From NCBI GenBank assembly GCA_007258455.2, contig VDFB02114799.1:32446-96445 (forward strand): 64,000 bases of DNA, in the 5' to 3' direction. This document shows positions 54,579 through 64,000 of the stretch, in pieces. Below the pieces are notes generated by a model. It was not told the DNA's origin. It was given only the letters and a program-made list of their open reading frames with translations, and did not search any database. Numbering within the stretch: position 1 is the stretch's first letter; the number at the start of each line of letters is the position of its first letter. The position numbers and the translations under genes are program-made. Source of the DNA: Sequoia sempervirens (taxonomy: Eukaryota; Streptophyta; Pinopsida; Cupressales; Cupressaceae).

Positions 54579-57277
54579 TGTAACATACTAAAACTAAGAA
54601 ACTAATAAAAGTGCAACATTTAATTCAAATATAAACTTGCATAAACTGAAATGCATAAAAATTGATTCAAAACAACATTATATATATATAAATATATTCA
54701 AACAAAAGAAAGAGCATGAACTTTAAGCTGATTTACATTGAAATGCATGCAAGATAACTGAAAGGAAAAATTTTAAAGTAACCATTACAAAGATACAAAG
54801 AATTTGAGATTACAATTTCCTTGTAATGTCTATTCTATCTGGAACTTTAACCATATTTTACTGTTGAAACTATGGAGGAGGGAAAATATCATCAGGGAAA
54901 TTTTCATCCCATCCATGAACTTACTAGTCCCCTATGCCATTTCCTACTAGAAAGGCCCGAGCCTTTGCAGAGAAGTAATGGAAAGAGATTCTAATGCAAT
55001 ATGTGACTAGTGTTTGACCCTACACAATCCCTAGTTGACCATACACTATAGGAAACTCCTAACTAGTATGACCTCTATCTAGGGTGCATATCTAGGGAAA
55101 AAAACTAGCTAACACTAACATGTAGTAACATCACCTTGGCCAAGGTTTTAAATAGTTGCAACACGACAATGTCATGTAGCCAATTTTATCACCCTACTCG
55201 GCAAGGATCATATAATGAAATTTTTAACCATCATGTTTGTCTCTTATGCTACTACATACTAATTCGTGAGGGTATCTTAAGCTGACATGACTAGAATAGG
55301 TTTCTCATAATGGTTAATAAAAACAAGAAGGCTACCTTGGAGGATATCTACCTTCTATTGTTTAACACATTTTTGGTTAATATAGTCTCCCATTAGTTAT
55401 GGAAATGAAAAACAGTAATTTATTTTATTTATTGGCTATTACATCCTTAATGTACATTCTTTAACTTTTTTTCCCCAAGCAAGTTTTTCTTTCATTCTTG
55501 AATCAAATCCTCAAGAACCGTGAGTTAGTGTTTGCTAATTTTGTGCTCATTCAAGATTTCATTTCGCAATTTTTTTTATTCAATAATAGTTCACAACTAA
55601 ACAAGAAACTAAGGAATTTTCTCTTTGATAAAAGAGGACCTCTCAATAATGCACTATCCTAGTCCAACTGCTTTAAAGAAGCTTTTTAAGAATTACTCAA
55701 GAGATATAATGTAACCCTACCCTCTCACTAGTTGGTTTAAATACATCATTATCTATCTTTCTCAAACAATTAAGAATTTCATGGTAAATATAGTTTCCCT
55801 TACAAATTCCAAAAGAATGAGGATGAGAAAGATGGATAGCATGACCTTTTTCAGCTCGAGAGCTATCTCAGCTCTCTACTAACCACTATTGTGTAGGCCT
55901 TCTATTCCCTACCATGTATTTTCTTTTCTAAACTGTCTTCCCTTCTATCGTTGTTGTTCTATGCATCTAAGCTTTTACTCTGTCATCTCTCCTCCATACT
56001 ACCATTTATCCGTGATTTCCTAAACTCAAACGTGCATGTTCTACATTTTCCAAACTTTCATCCATCTTCTATTCTTCCTCCATTCTCCTATACTCTCTAT
56101 GTATGCTCTCCATTTTCTCCCGTGCATTTTATTTCTATTGTGCGAATGATAATTTCTTCTTCAAATTCCCACGAACTTGAAACTTTTAATTTCTCCCTAA
56201 ATAATTAAAAACCTAACTAATTTCATTCTTGCATCGATTTAAAATCTAATATCTCCACCTTTTTCTTGAGTGGCATTGTGGATAATATGTATTTCATTCT
56301 CTTTCCCTCTGTAAGGTTCCACCCATCCAAATACAAAGGAAAACAAATTTTTAATTTATAAACTTTATCGAATGAATATCCTTCAGTGATGCGAATTTTT
56401 TAAATAAAATATAATATTCAAGAGTATACACCCGCGAATGCTTAAAAAACCATTTCACTAGATGAGACTCGGGTGGTTTTTTAAAAAGAGTTGATAAATA
56501 TTAATTACTCACCCCTTATAATGCATAAAGATTATTCTTTTTAATTATTAATAATAAAAACAATTTACAATTATCCATTTAAAAAGAACGCTATTAATGA
56601 TTACGTCCATTTCCTTTATATAAATATGTGTTTTGAAATTATCGATATATATTAAGTTTAATTCTTTTATATTTGAACAATTAAATATTTTTGAGAGCCA
56701 TTTTAGTGTTCACCAAAAAACAAGAATTAAATTTTATTTTTTAATTCAAAAGAAATAACAATGTGATGCTACATGACCAACAACATAGGTGAGTTGATCC
56801 TAACATTTAGGGTCGACCTTGTGGTTTAACTAACAACTTTGAACTTGTAGCTCCAATCCTACTCAAATGGTAGTCACAAACTTATAGGTTAGGTTTCAAA
56901 TGGCACTAGACTTCTCTTCCATTACCCCTAGTACCTAATGATACTTTACCTCCCTTCTCGGAGGCAATAACTTCCTACAACCATTAGGTCAAAAACAAAT
57001 AGTTAGTTTTAAATCTCACTACATCTTTGCATCTACATTTATGTAAGAATGAAAGCATATGTCAAATGAACTTAATTTAACCAGTTATATATACATTGTA
57101 TATGTCCATTCAACAAGCTAAGTAATCATATATATGTGCATTCTTGAGAAACAACATCGAGATAACTAGGGCACAATTTCAAAATATCTAGGGTACAACA
57201 TCAAAATAGCTAGGGCATAACATCAAAATAGCTAGGGCATAACATCAAAATAGCTAGGGCACAAGTGGGATGTAACA
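54579..57277 (-). repeat. 5' LTR of element E2
   Basis: 2699 bp, TGTAACATACTAAAACTAAG to AGTGGGATGTAACA on the plus strand. It is followed by CATAC, the right target-site copy. Confidence 0.9.
57151..57260. repeat. 22-bp tandem array in U3 of the E2 5' LTR (five units)
   Basis: Five units of 22 bp. Three are nearly identical (ataacatcaaaatagctagg plus gc) and two are diverged. The 3' LTR has four more-diverged units at 47830-47917. Confidence 0.9.
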
Positions 57278-57361
57278 CATACCCCGATTTTCCCTATTTC
57301 AAACTAGTGAACCTTATTTTTTCCTTTATTTCAGGATATAGTGTTTGTTTTGTAGCATTAC

Positions 57362-58050
57362 ATGGAAAAGGTTTCAAATGCAAGGTTCAAGGTGGATAAA
57401 TTCAATGGGAAGAATAATTTTGAGATATGGAAGCTCAAGATGCATGATTTTTTAGTGCAACAAGGATTGCACAAAGTGTAGAAAGGATTTCAAAGAAATA
57501 TACAAATATGATTAATGAGGATTCAAAAGATCTTGATACAAGATCTCTTAGCACAATTTGGTTGTGTTTAGCAGATGATGTTTTTTTCAATATTGTTGGA
57601 GAGGAAACTACAACAGGATTATGGAGTAAAATGGAGTCTTTGTATGAAAAAGTACTTGACAAATCAGATCTACTTGAAGAGGTAGTTGTATAGTTTACAA
57701 ATGAAGGTATAAAATTGATGATCATTTAAATATTTTTAATACTCTTGTATGTCAATTAGCTAGTATGGGTGTAAAATTCGAAGATGAAGACAAGGTAGTT
57801 ACATTATTGTGTTCATTTCCTAAATCCTAAAATCACTTAGTCACTTCTATTAGCTTTAGCACAACAAACACCCTTGAATTTGATTTTGTTGTGCGAGCTT
57901 TGTTGTCTAGAGAGGTACAAAGGAAATCTAACATAAAAGCCTCCACATTAGAAGCAATGGTGGTTAGGGGTCGATCCACAAAAAAGGGGAAGATTCGAGA
58001 GGTACTATGTTCTCGTCCTTTAACTTGTTTTCCTACATTTGCACAAACTT
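57362..58050 (+). pseudogene. gag: Ty1/copia gag relic
   Basis: The plus strand starts MEKVSNARFKVDKFNGKNNF, then EIWKLKMHDFLVQQGLHKV and a stop: the N-terminal signature of copia Gag (the UBN2 region). After a frameshift, 57508-57693 gives DLDTRSLSTIWLCLADDVFF and GEETTTGLWSKMESLYEKVL. Further on come IDDHLN, TLVCQLASMGVKFEDEDK, NHLVTSISFSTTNTLEF and EAMVVRGRSTKKGK. It ends near 58050 before the zinc knuckle, where E3-associated sequence starts. It is probably the gag of the copia element whose LTR and primer site lie at 43.55-43.88 kb, separated by E2 and F'. Confidence 0.9.
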
Positions 58051-58069
58051 GCATTTACACAGCTCATTA

Positions 58070-58245
58070 GTAATGTTCAATCATGATAAATTATAAGATA
58101 GTTCAAAAGATCACATAGTCAAAAGATGGTCAACTTCTTTCAAACATTTCAAAAATATCAAAATTTTCATTCAACATATTGAATATCCTATATAATTCAA
58201 TTTAACATATTATAATTTAAATGCAATAAAAATTGGGATATGACA
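58070..58245 (-). repeat. 3' LTR fragment of element E3
   Basis: The sequence ends aaattgggatatgaca at 58245 and is followed by a polypurine tract, so it is the U3 start of a minus-strand LTR. The remainder toward the left is missing or unrecognised: the copia gag relic begins within about 200 bp, so the LTR is truncated. Confidence 0.55.
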
Positions 58246-58262
58246 TCCTTCCCCTCTCAAAA
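58246..58262 (-). other. Polypurine tract of element E3
   Basis: The minus strand reads TTTTGAGAGGGGAAGGA directly before the LTR start TGTCATATCCC. Confidence 0.85.
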
Positions 58263-58299
58263 GAGACATCATCCTGATGTCTATTTAATAAAAATTAGA

Positions 58300-59700
58300 G
58301 AAAATATGTCTCTTTCAACATCATTTCATATTGTTTCTAAGCCAAAAAATTACAAAATTCAATCCAAAATATTCAAACAAAATTAACAAGAGTCTCTTTC
58401 TAAGAAAGAAAATGTGGGAAGGAGCGTTCTATTTCTTTCGCCTCCTCCCAAGTAGCACTTTCTTCTGAATACTAATCCCATTGGACCTTAAATTGAGCAA
58501 TGTCTCTGCTCCACAACTTAATGTTGTGTCTATCCAGGATTCTAATGGGCTCCACTAGCACCACTCTTGGGTCTTGTACCTACAAAGTTTGCCAATTGAG
58601 CACATGAGATACATCAAGATGATATGGCTTAAGTAAAGAAACATGAAACACATTATGAAGTTGAGCCAGAGTAGGTGGTAGGGAAATTCTATAAGCAATT
58701 GGGTTGATCACTTCCAAGATAAAAAATGGACCACATATCTTGTGGCTAACTTGGAAGACTTTCCAAAGGAAATGAAACTTTATGGGGCTTGACTCTTAAG
58801 AAGGCTTTATCCCCTACCACAAACTGTCTAAAAGTTCTATTCTTGTTGGCATAGCTCTTTTTTCGGTATGCCACATCATTTAGTCTGCTCTTAATAACTC
58901 ACATTTGTTCTTCCATCTCCTTGAGCATTTTAGGTCCTACTATGATCTTGTCTTCCAATCTATCCCAACTGATGGGTGTATGACACTTCTGCCCATAAAG
59001 AACTTCGAATGGTTCCATTACTAGAGATTTGTGATAGGAGTTATTTTAAGCAAACTCTACCAATGATAGTAATTCTTCCCACTTATATTGTTGGTCCATG
59101 CAGTACATTTGGATTTCTTTGGCTACTTGATTTACCCTCTTCGTCTATCCATCGGTTTAATGATGGTAAGTTGAGCTAAAATTCAACTTGGTTCCTAATG
59201 TGGCATTCAGGGTCGTCTAAAATCTTGAGGTCATTTGAGTGTCCCTATTAGAAATGATAGTCTCTGGCACTCCATGTAAGTAGAAGATCTCTTGGAAAAA
59301 TTTCTTGGCTGGGGTTAACGATCCATCCTTAAGGTTTCTTGGGATGAAGTGTGCGACCTTAGTCAACTTATTGATCACAACCAAGATAACATCATGCCAA
59401 TTCTTGCTCAAAGGTAACCTTTGCACAAAGTCCATATTGATCACCTACCATTTATACTTAGGTATGTCATGAGGATACAATAGCCTTGTCAGATGTGCAT
59501 GTTTAGCCTTGACTCACTGACATTCTAAGCATTTTTCTACATACTCCACTACATCCTTCTTGAGTTTAGGCCAAAAGTATAGAGTTTTCAATTTTACGAT
59601 CATTCTAGAGACTCTAGGGTGTCTTGAATAAGGTGCATTATGAACTTGTAGAACCATCTTCCTCAACTCTCTAGAGTTTAGAATGTACATACTTCTCTAG
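58300..59700 (-). pseudogene. Integrase of element E3
   Basis: Zinc-binding residue pattern EYVEKCLECQ near 59520. The core frame 59444-59217 has VINMDFVQRLPLSKNWHDVI and ETIISNRDTQMTSRF (D in SDRD now N-R-D). Downstream are broken frames with YKWEELLSLVEFA, HKSLVMEPFEVLYGQKCHTP and RQFVVGDKAFLRVKPHKVSF. The third catalytic segment near 59150 is degraded (STYHH-stop-TDG-stop-TKRVNQ). Confidence 0.9.
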
Positions 59701-61350
59701 TATCTCAAAATGCCACCTGGTTCTAACTCCTACCCATCGAATCAATGATCTAATGGATTTTCTACTAGGGTGCACTTGACTCTTTTGTAGTGCTCAACCC
59801 CTTGCAAATTTTGTGTCACCTATTGTCTTATATTAGACCTTGTTGACATCATGGCTGCCATATATCTTCGTCTACTAAGAGCATCAACCACTCTATTCTC
59901 TTTCTGCTTTATATACTCAATTCTAAAGTCATACTCACTAAGGAATTCCAACCACCTTCTCTACCACGCATTAAGGTTTGGCTAAGCAAAAATGTATCTC
60001 AATCCCAAGTGGTCTTTCTTGAGCTCAAACAACTTTCCTAAGAGATAATGTCTCCACATCTACAAGGCATGAAATATTGCGGCTAACTCTAATTCATGGG
60101 GCACATAGTTCACCTCATGCTTTTTAAGCTTCCTTGATTCATATGCTACCACCTGTCCATCCTGTATTAGCACTACTTCCACTCCCTCTCCCGAAGAATC
60201 TATGATTACAGTGAATCTTCCATTAGGATCAGGGATGGTCAATATTGGTGTTGTCGTGAGTCTCTCCTTTAAGAGTCAGAATGCTTGCTCACACTTCTTG
60301 ATCCATTCAAACCATGTTCCTTTTCTTTGGAGTGACGTGATTGGAGACACAATCTAGGAGAACCCTTGCACAAACTTTTTATAGTATCCTACAAGGCCCA
60401 TGAAGCTATGGAATTTTGACACATTATGAGGAACTAGCCATTCCATTATTTCCTTAATCTTCTCAGGGTCTACAAAGACTATCTCAGTTGAAATAACATG
60501 GCCTAGATAATGCACCTTGTCTTGATAAAATGAGCACTTAGATAGCTTCCCAAAGAGTTTTTTCTCTCTCAACTTTTGTAAAACTATCCTCAAGTTCCTA
60601 TCATGCTCTTTAATAGAATTTGAGTAAACTAGGATTTCATCTACAAAGACTCCCTTAGTTGAAATAATATGGCCTAGATAGTGCACCCTACCTTGATAAA
60701 ATGAGCACTTGGATAGCTTCCCAAAGAGTTTCTTCTCTCTCAATCATTGTAAAATTATCCTCAAGTTCCTATCACACTCTTCAATAGAATTTGAGTAAAC
60801 TAGGATTTCATCTATGAATTTATCAAAAAAAATTCATCCAAATAGTCTCTGAACACACTATCCATGAGGTTCATGAAAGTTGTGGGTGTGTTGGTCAAAC
60901 CAAAAGGTACCACAGTGAACTCATAATGTCCATACCAAGTTCAAAAAATAGTTTTCAGAATATCTTCTTCCTTTATTCTCAACTAATGGTATCCCAACCT
61001 AAGATTGATTTTGTAGAACATTATCATTTCCTTCATTTTGTCAAACAACACATCGATCCTTGGGAGTGGATATCGATTCTTGATGGTCGCCTTGTTTAAC
61101 ATCCAATAGTCTATACACAAATGCAAGGTTCCATCCTTTTTTCACAAAGATAACTGGTGCTCCCCAAGGAGACACACTGGGTCTTATGAGCCTTTGTTCA
61201 ACAATTCCATTAATTGGTCCTTCAACTTATAGATTTTTATGGTGGTCATCTGATATGGTGCTTTGGATTATGGCTCTACTCCTGGTACTAGGTCAATAGA
61301 GAAGTCAAATTCCCATTTTGAAGGTAAATTTGTGAGTTTGTTAGGGAATA
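59701..61350 (-). pseudogene. Reverse transcriptase and RNase H of element E3
   Basis: The RT start [10 protein letters not shown] lies near 61170-61200, followed by frame-shifted palm. The thumb and connection lie at 60354-60743 ([39 protein letters not shown]). RNase H at 60242-60060 has RFTVIIDSSGEGVEVVLIQD and ESRKLKKHEVNYVPHELELA. A segment including DEILVYSNSI and KCSFYQ...HYLGH is present twice in tandem (60469-60810), so the RT was malformed even before decay of the frame. Confidence 0.9.
60469..60810 (-). repeat. 171-bp in-frame tandem duplication inside RT of E3
   Basis: Copies 60469-60639 and 60640-60810 both begin tctacaaagact and end aactaggatttca on the plus strand. By hand they differ at about 13-16 sites (roughly 91-92 percent identity). 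The period is 57 codons, and an open frame of 129 codons passes through the joint. Confidence 0.9.
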
Positions 61351-61960
61351 CATCTCAAAACTCCTTAAGAATAGGATAGTCATCAAGATACGCTTCCTTG
61401 TTGTCAAGGTTACTGATATGCACAACATAAATAGCACATCCCTTTCAACAAGCCTTTTTGAGCTACATAGCAGAGATTTGTCTAAGCTCTAAGGGTCTTT
61501 GCATACCATAGATCTCGACTGGGTTCCCATAATCATCTAGACAACTAACTACCTTATCCTCATAGTACACTATAGACTTATGCTCGATTAACCAATTTAT
61601 CCCCAAAATTATATTGTATGAGCCTAAGGGTGCCACATATAGGTTGACCTAGGTCTAGAAGGTTGGAAGCTCTAACTCACTGCAAAAGAGACAGGTTTCT
61701 ACCCTTCACTATGCTCGGTTTCCATACTGGACTGTCCATGAGTTTTCCATGTATCCAAGTCTAATAGGTATCTTGGATATTACTCTCGGGTCTATGAAAC
61801 ATTCAATAGCTCTAGTATCAATTAAAACAGAGACAATTAATCCATAGTGGTTACCCATCAATTGTATTGGTGAAGCTTGATACTCTGCCTACTTGTTATC
61901 CACTACAGTGTGGATGTGATGTTGATACTGTTGATATTTTCCTTCCCTTTGCAACTTCAA
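61351..61960 (-). pseudogene. Aspartic protease and link to RT, element E3
   Basis: The minus strand gives YGLIVSVLIDTRAIECFIDP, with the active site DSGA altered to DTRA (plus 61808-61819), and SWTVQYGNRA, the counterpart of SWTVEYANHS in E2. The second conserved strand and the linker to RT are in shifted frames. Confidence 0.8.
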
Positions 61961-62930
61961 CTGCTGCGGAAAATTAGAGGCACAATGATCACCTCCACAA
62001 GTATAGCACCCATCGCAAGGCCCTTTGCAACCTCCTGGCTTGTCCTCTCTGAAGCCCTTCTGCTTTTGTTCATCTTTGTTTTTGTTGTTATTTTCCTTCT
62101 TACTCTTTCCACCATTTCCATCTTCACCTTTCTCTTGTGACTCACTTCGCCTCTTGAGATTATGGATCTCGTGGGTCTTGTCTCCTTTCTAAACCCTCCT
62201 ATTCCCAAACCGTGACTTAGGATTTGAATTATTGTGGTAATTAGATAATTGTTGCAATTTTCGCTCTTGTTTGGTGGCCTTCAGGAAGACTCCATTCATG
62301 GTGAGAGGATCATGCATGTCCACTTTTTCTCCAATGTGGGGTGTAAGTCCCAATATGAAATTTTGGATACAAAAACATTCATCTTCTTGATACTGGGGCA
62401 TGTACTTTAGTAGATTGGTGAAATTTTCCCAGTATTAGGTCATAGTCATGCTCCCCTAATTTAGGTTTTGGAATTTTTTCACCTTCTTGTCGAAAAAGAG
62501 TTGTGACAACCATCTCTTCCTAAAAGATTAGAGGAAGATTTCCCAAGTAATCTCACTAGGCTGAAGATTCCTTTTTGTCTTTTCATTGTCCCACCAAGTA
62601 GCTACTTCTCCTAAAAGTTGATATGTAGCCCAAACAACTTTAGTCTAGTCAGATAAGTTATGGAGTCCAAAATATTTCTCCATATCAATTATCCATACCT
62701 CATCTCTTGCTCTGATTGCTTTACCATCAAACTTAGGCAATGCTACTCTTTTGAGATCCTTTCCTAATTCTTCCTCAATTTCACCTCGAGGGCCTTCTCC
62801 TAGACTACCTTCTCCTTGATTAACTTCCACATTCATGGGAATTTGATACTCATGTACCATTCATACCTCATTTTCTATGTAGTCCATACGAGCCTCTTAC
62901 CTATTCATAAGTTCTAGAATATGATCCAGT
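61961..62930 (-). pseudogene. gag: Gag of element E3
   Basis: The frame from 62860 gives VALPKFDGKAIRARDEVWII, DMEKYFGLHNLSD, a stop, TKVVWATYQLLGEVATWWDN and EKTKRNLQPSEITWE, a retrotransposon gag domain. After shifts, 62401-62189 gives MPQYQEDECFCIQNFILGLT and FLKATKQERKLQQLSNYHNN. The zinc knuckle CYTCGGDHCASNF near 61985-62025 has its last Cys changed to Phe. Confidence 0.9.
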
Positions 62931-63194
62931 CTTTTGTTTGTCTATTATCTGACCCACTACTACTCCTCTCTTGTTTGGTGGTCACCATATTGACTCAAAC
63001 CCAACCTGCATCACATTTCACATCTATGGTAATGTAAAAATAGGTTCTACAAGTAAACTTTCTTATTCGCATAACACTACATACACATGTATATATCACT
63101 CATTCATTAAAGAAATACACATTCATTTATAGTAAAACATGTTTTTGAGTTCTTCGCTTGAACACACCAAAAAAAACATCTTGCTTTATTTATA

Positions 63195-63700
63195 TTGTGG
63201 GTCACATGGGCCCTTATTTACAAAATCTTCTTCTTCACATAAGTCATTTTTCTCATTCTTAGAGAGAGGAAACTCCTCTAGGTCCATATCAAATTTTACA
63301 TCAATTTTTTCATAAGAGGAGGGTTGAGCACGTAGGCTCTCCTTTTCCTCAGTTATTAAGGGTGTGTTTGTTCCATACCCTAGAGGCCAATCTTTGATTT
63401 TGGAAAGCTTCTTAATCTCAGGAGTTTGCTTTGACTCCTCAATATTCTTGCCCCTCTCTAGCTTAAGTCGAGTGAGGGCTTGAGCTAGAGCCTCATCATC
63501 GAGAATCTTGGGTTCAACTTTAGTCTTGGTTTTTTCTTCAACTATGACTTTCTTGTTTGAGGTCCTAACTATCTTCCCTTTCTTCCTAACTTAGACCTTC
63601 CCATAGCTGCATTCAATCCAACTTTGGTCAATCTTCAGGACAACTTCAAATTGGTCAAGGGTCAACTATCCCCTAGTCATGGCTATTGTGGACTCAAAAC
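63195..63700 (-). pseudogene. Leader ORF between primer site and gag, element E3
   Basis: One minus-strand frame with two early stops runs about 165 codons: LTLDQFEVVLKIDQSWIECS, KTKTKVEPKILDDEALAQAL, TRLKLERGKNIEESKQTPEI, and ending DLCEEDFVNKGPCDPQYK. ALAQALTRLKLERGKN resembles MADALKQLRRERQPW of E2, and the later LGY word is shared. It is charged, with no known domain. It occupies the same slot in E2, so it is a lineage feature rather than chance. Confidence 0.55.
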
Positions 63701-63719
63701 GCCTAGAGTTGAGCCCTAA

Positions 63720-63731
63720 GCTCTCATACCA
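63720..63731 (-). other. Primer binding site of element E3
   Basis: The minus strand TGGTATGAGAGC, two bases from the LTR, matches the Met-tRNA complement at 11 of 12. Confidence 0.85.
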
Positions 63732-63733
63732 AA

Positions 63734-64000
63734 TGTAATAACCCATTCTAGTTACTATTTAAATATTAATTGCAAATGACATTATGAATATTGAATTTTA
63801 AAAAAGACATAACTTAAGCAACTATTTTCAATCATAGTGACACATGTCTAATTAAAATATGAATCAAAATATACATATTCATTTCCAAATTTTAATTACA
63901 ATATCCAAGTTGACATTTCCCATTGGGCCACAAAGTCAACACAATATATAATTTACTTCATGTTTATATTATAATCCTTTGATAACTTGAAAACATCCAA
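63734..64000 (-). repeat. 5' LTR of element E3 (partial)
   Basis: Begins TGTAATAACCCATTCTAG on the plus strand, like TGTAACAACC of E1 and TGTAACATAC of E2, and runs off the window end. Confidence 0.7.

Larger units (their letters stand above)
45255..57277 (-). mobile_element. Element E2: long-LTR Ty3/gypsy retrotransposon
   Basis: About 12.0 kb on the minus strand (10.5 kb without solo LTR F). The 5' LTR is 54579-57277, followed by primer site 54564-54576, an N-terminal leader ORF, gag with zinc knuckle, protease, RT, RNase H, integrase, polypurine tract 47935-47954 and 3' LTR 45255-47934. Perfect CATAC duplications fix both ends. LTR length, Met-tRNA primer and domain order fit the chromovirus (Tekay/Del-like) group, though a clear chromodomain is not preserved. 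All coding parts are broken. Confidence 0.9.
58263..63733 (-). mobile_element. Element E3: gypsy retrotransposon interior (runs past window end)
   Basis: The minus-strand interior is organised like E2: primer site (63720-63731), leader ORF, gag, zinc knuckle, protease, RT, RNase H, integrase, polypurine tract. The 5' LTR starts at 63734 and continues beyond 64000. Every domain carries stops or frameshifts. Confidence 0.85.

Noticed and set aside
57435..57725. 96-codon minus-strand frame
   Set aside because: It is antisense to the copia gag relic, whose plus-strand reading has clear family motifs.

Overview
This looks like plant nuclear DNA, almost entirely made of decayed and nested LTR retrotransposons; I find no intact host gene, rRNA, tRNA or CRISPR array. 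The AT-rich sequence, very long LTRs (up to about 3.6 kb), deep nesting and slow, point-mutation style decay suggest a seed plant with a large genome. A gymnosperm such as a conifer is my best guess, but this is inference and nothing in the window fixes the species.

Left half (1-30.1 kb). An old minus-strand Ty3/gypsy remnant (element A: protease at 0.8-1.56 kb, gag-like residue at 29.8-30.1 kb) appears to be split by a large minus-strand Tat-lineage element (element B, 2.0-29.8 kb). B has matching LTRs at 2002-3179 and 28589-29812, a polypurine tract at 3180, gag at 20.05-23.28 kb and pol at 8.8-12.6 kb, with RT, RNase H, a second archaeal-type RNase H and integrase. Between pol and the 3' LTR it carries an antisense (plus-strand) plant-mobile-domain gene remnant. 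B is interrupted by a second Tat-type unit (element C, LTR at 12592-13508), which has no pol but carries a long Pro/His/Ser-rich reading frame at 15.6-17.9 kb. B is also interrupted by a compact, well-preserved 1857-bp plus-strand element (element D, 25205-27061) with 345-bp LTRs, a Met-tRNA primer site, a Glu-rich ORF ending in a chromodomain relic, and a perfect 5-bp target-site duplication.

Middle (30.1-45.2 kb). A Ty1/copia-type LTR with a decayed primer site (30121-30594) is followed by an unidentified minus-strand coding relic, H. H is split by element E1 (31760-41051), a long-LTR minus-strand gypsy-type element whose short interior lacks pol and instead holds unrecognised gene-like fragments. 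A second copia-type LTR and primer site (to 43879) is followed by an LTR relic (F').

Right half (45.2-64 kb). Element E2 (45255-57277, minus, LTRs about 2.7 kb, perfect CATAC target duplication) has gag, protease, RT, RNase H and integrase relics. It is itself interrupted by a solo LTR (F, 49466-51012, GTTAT duplication) that contains four hairpin-forming repeats. E2 separates the copia primer site at 43.9 kb from a copia gag relic at 57.4-58.05 kb, so four insertion layers can be inferred. Element E3 (from 58.2 kb to beyond the window end, minus) repeats the E2 layout and has an in-frame 171-bp tandem duplication in its RT.

How the parts work together: each element once encoded Gag (particle), protease, RT/RNase H (copying, primed by a host tRNA at the PBS and by the PPT) and integrase (insertion). 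All coding regions except the small ORF of D are broken by stops and frameshifts. The most unusual items are a motif array shared by the B gag leader and the leader of its antisense plant-mobile-domain gene, the pol-less C unit with its long Pro-rich frame, the compact D element, and the pol-less E1 interior.
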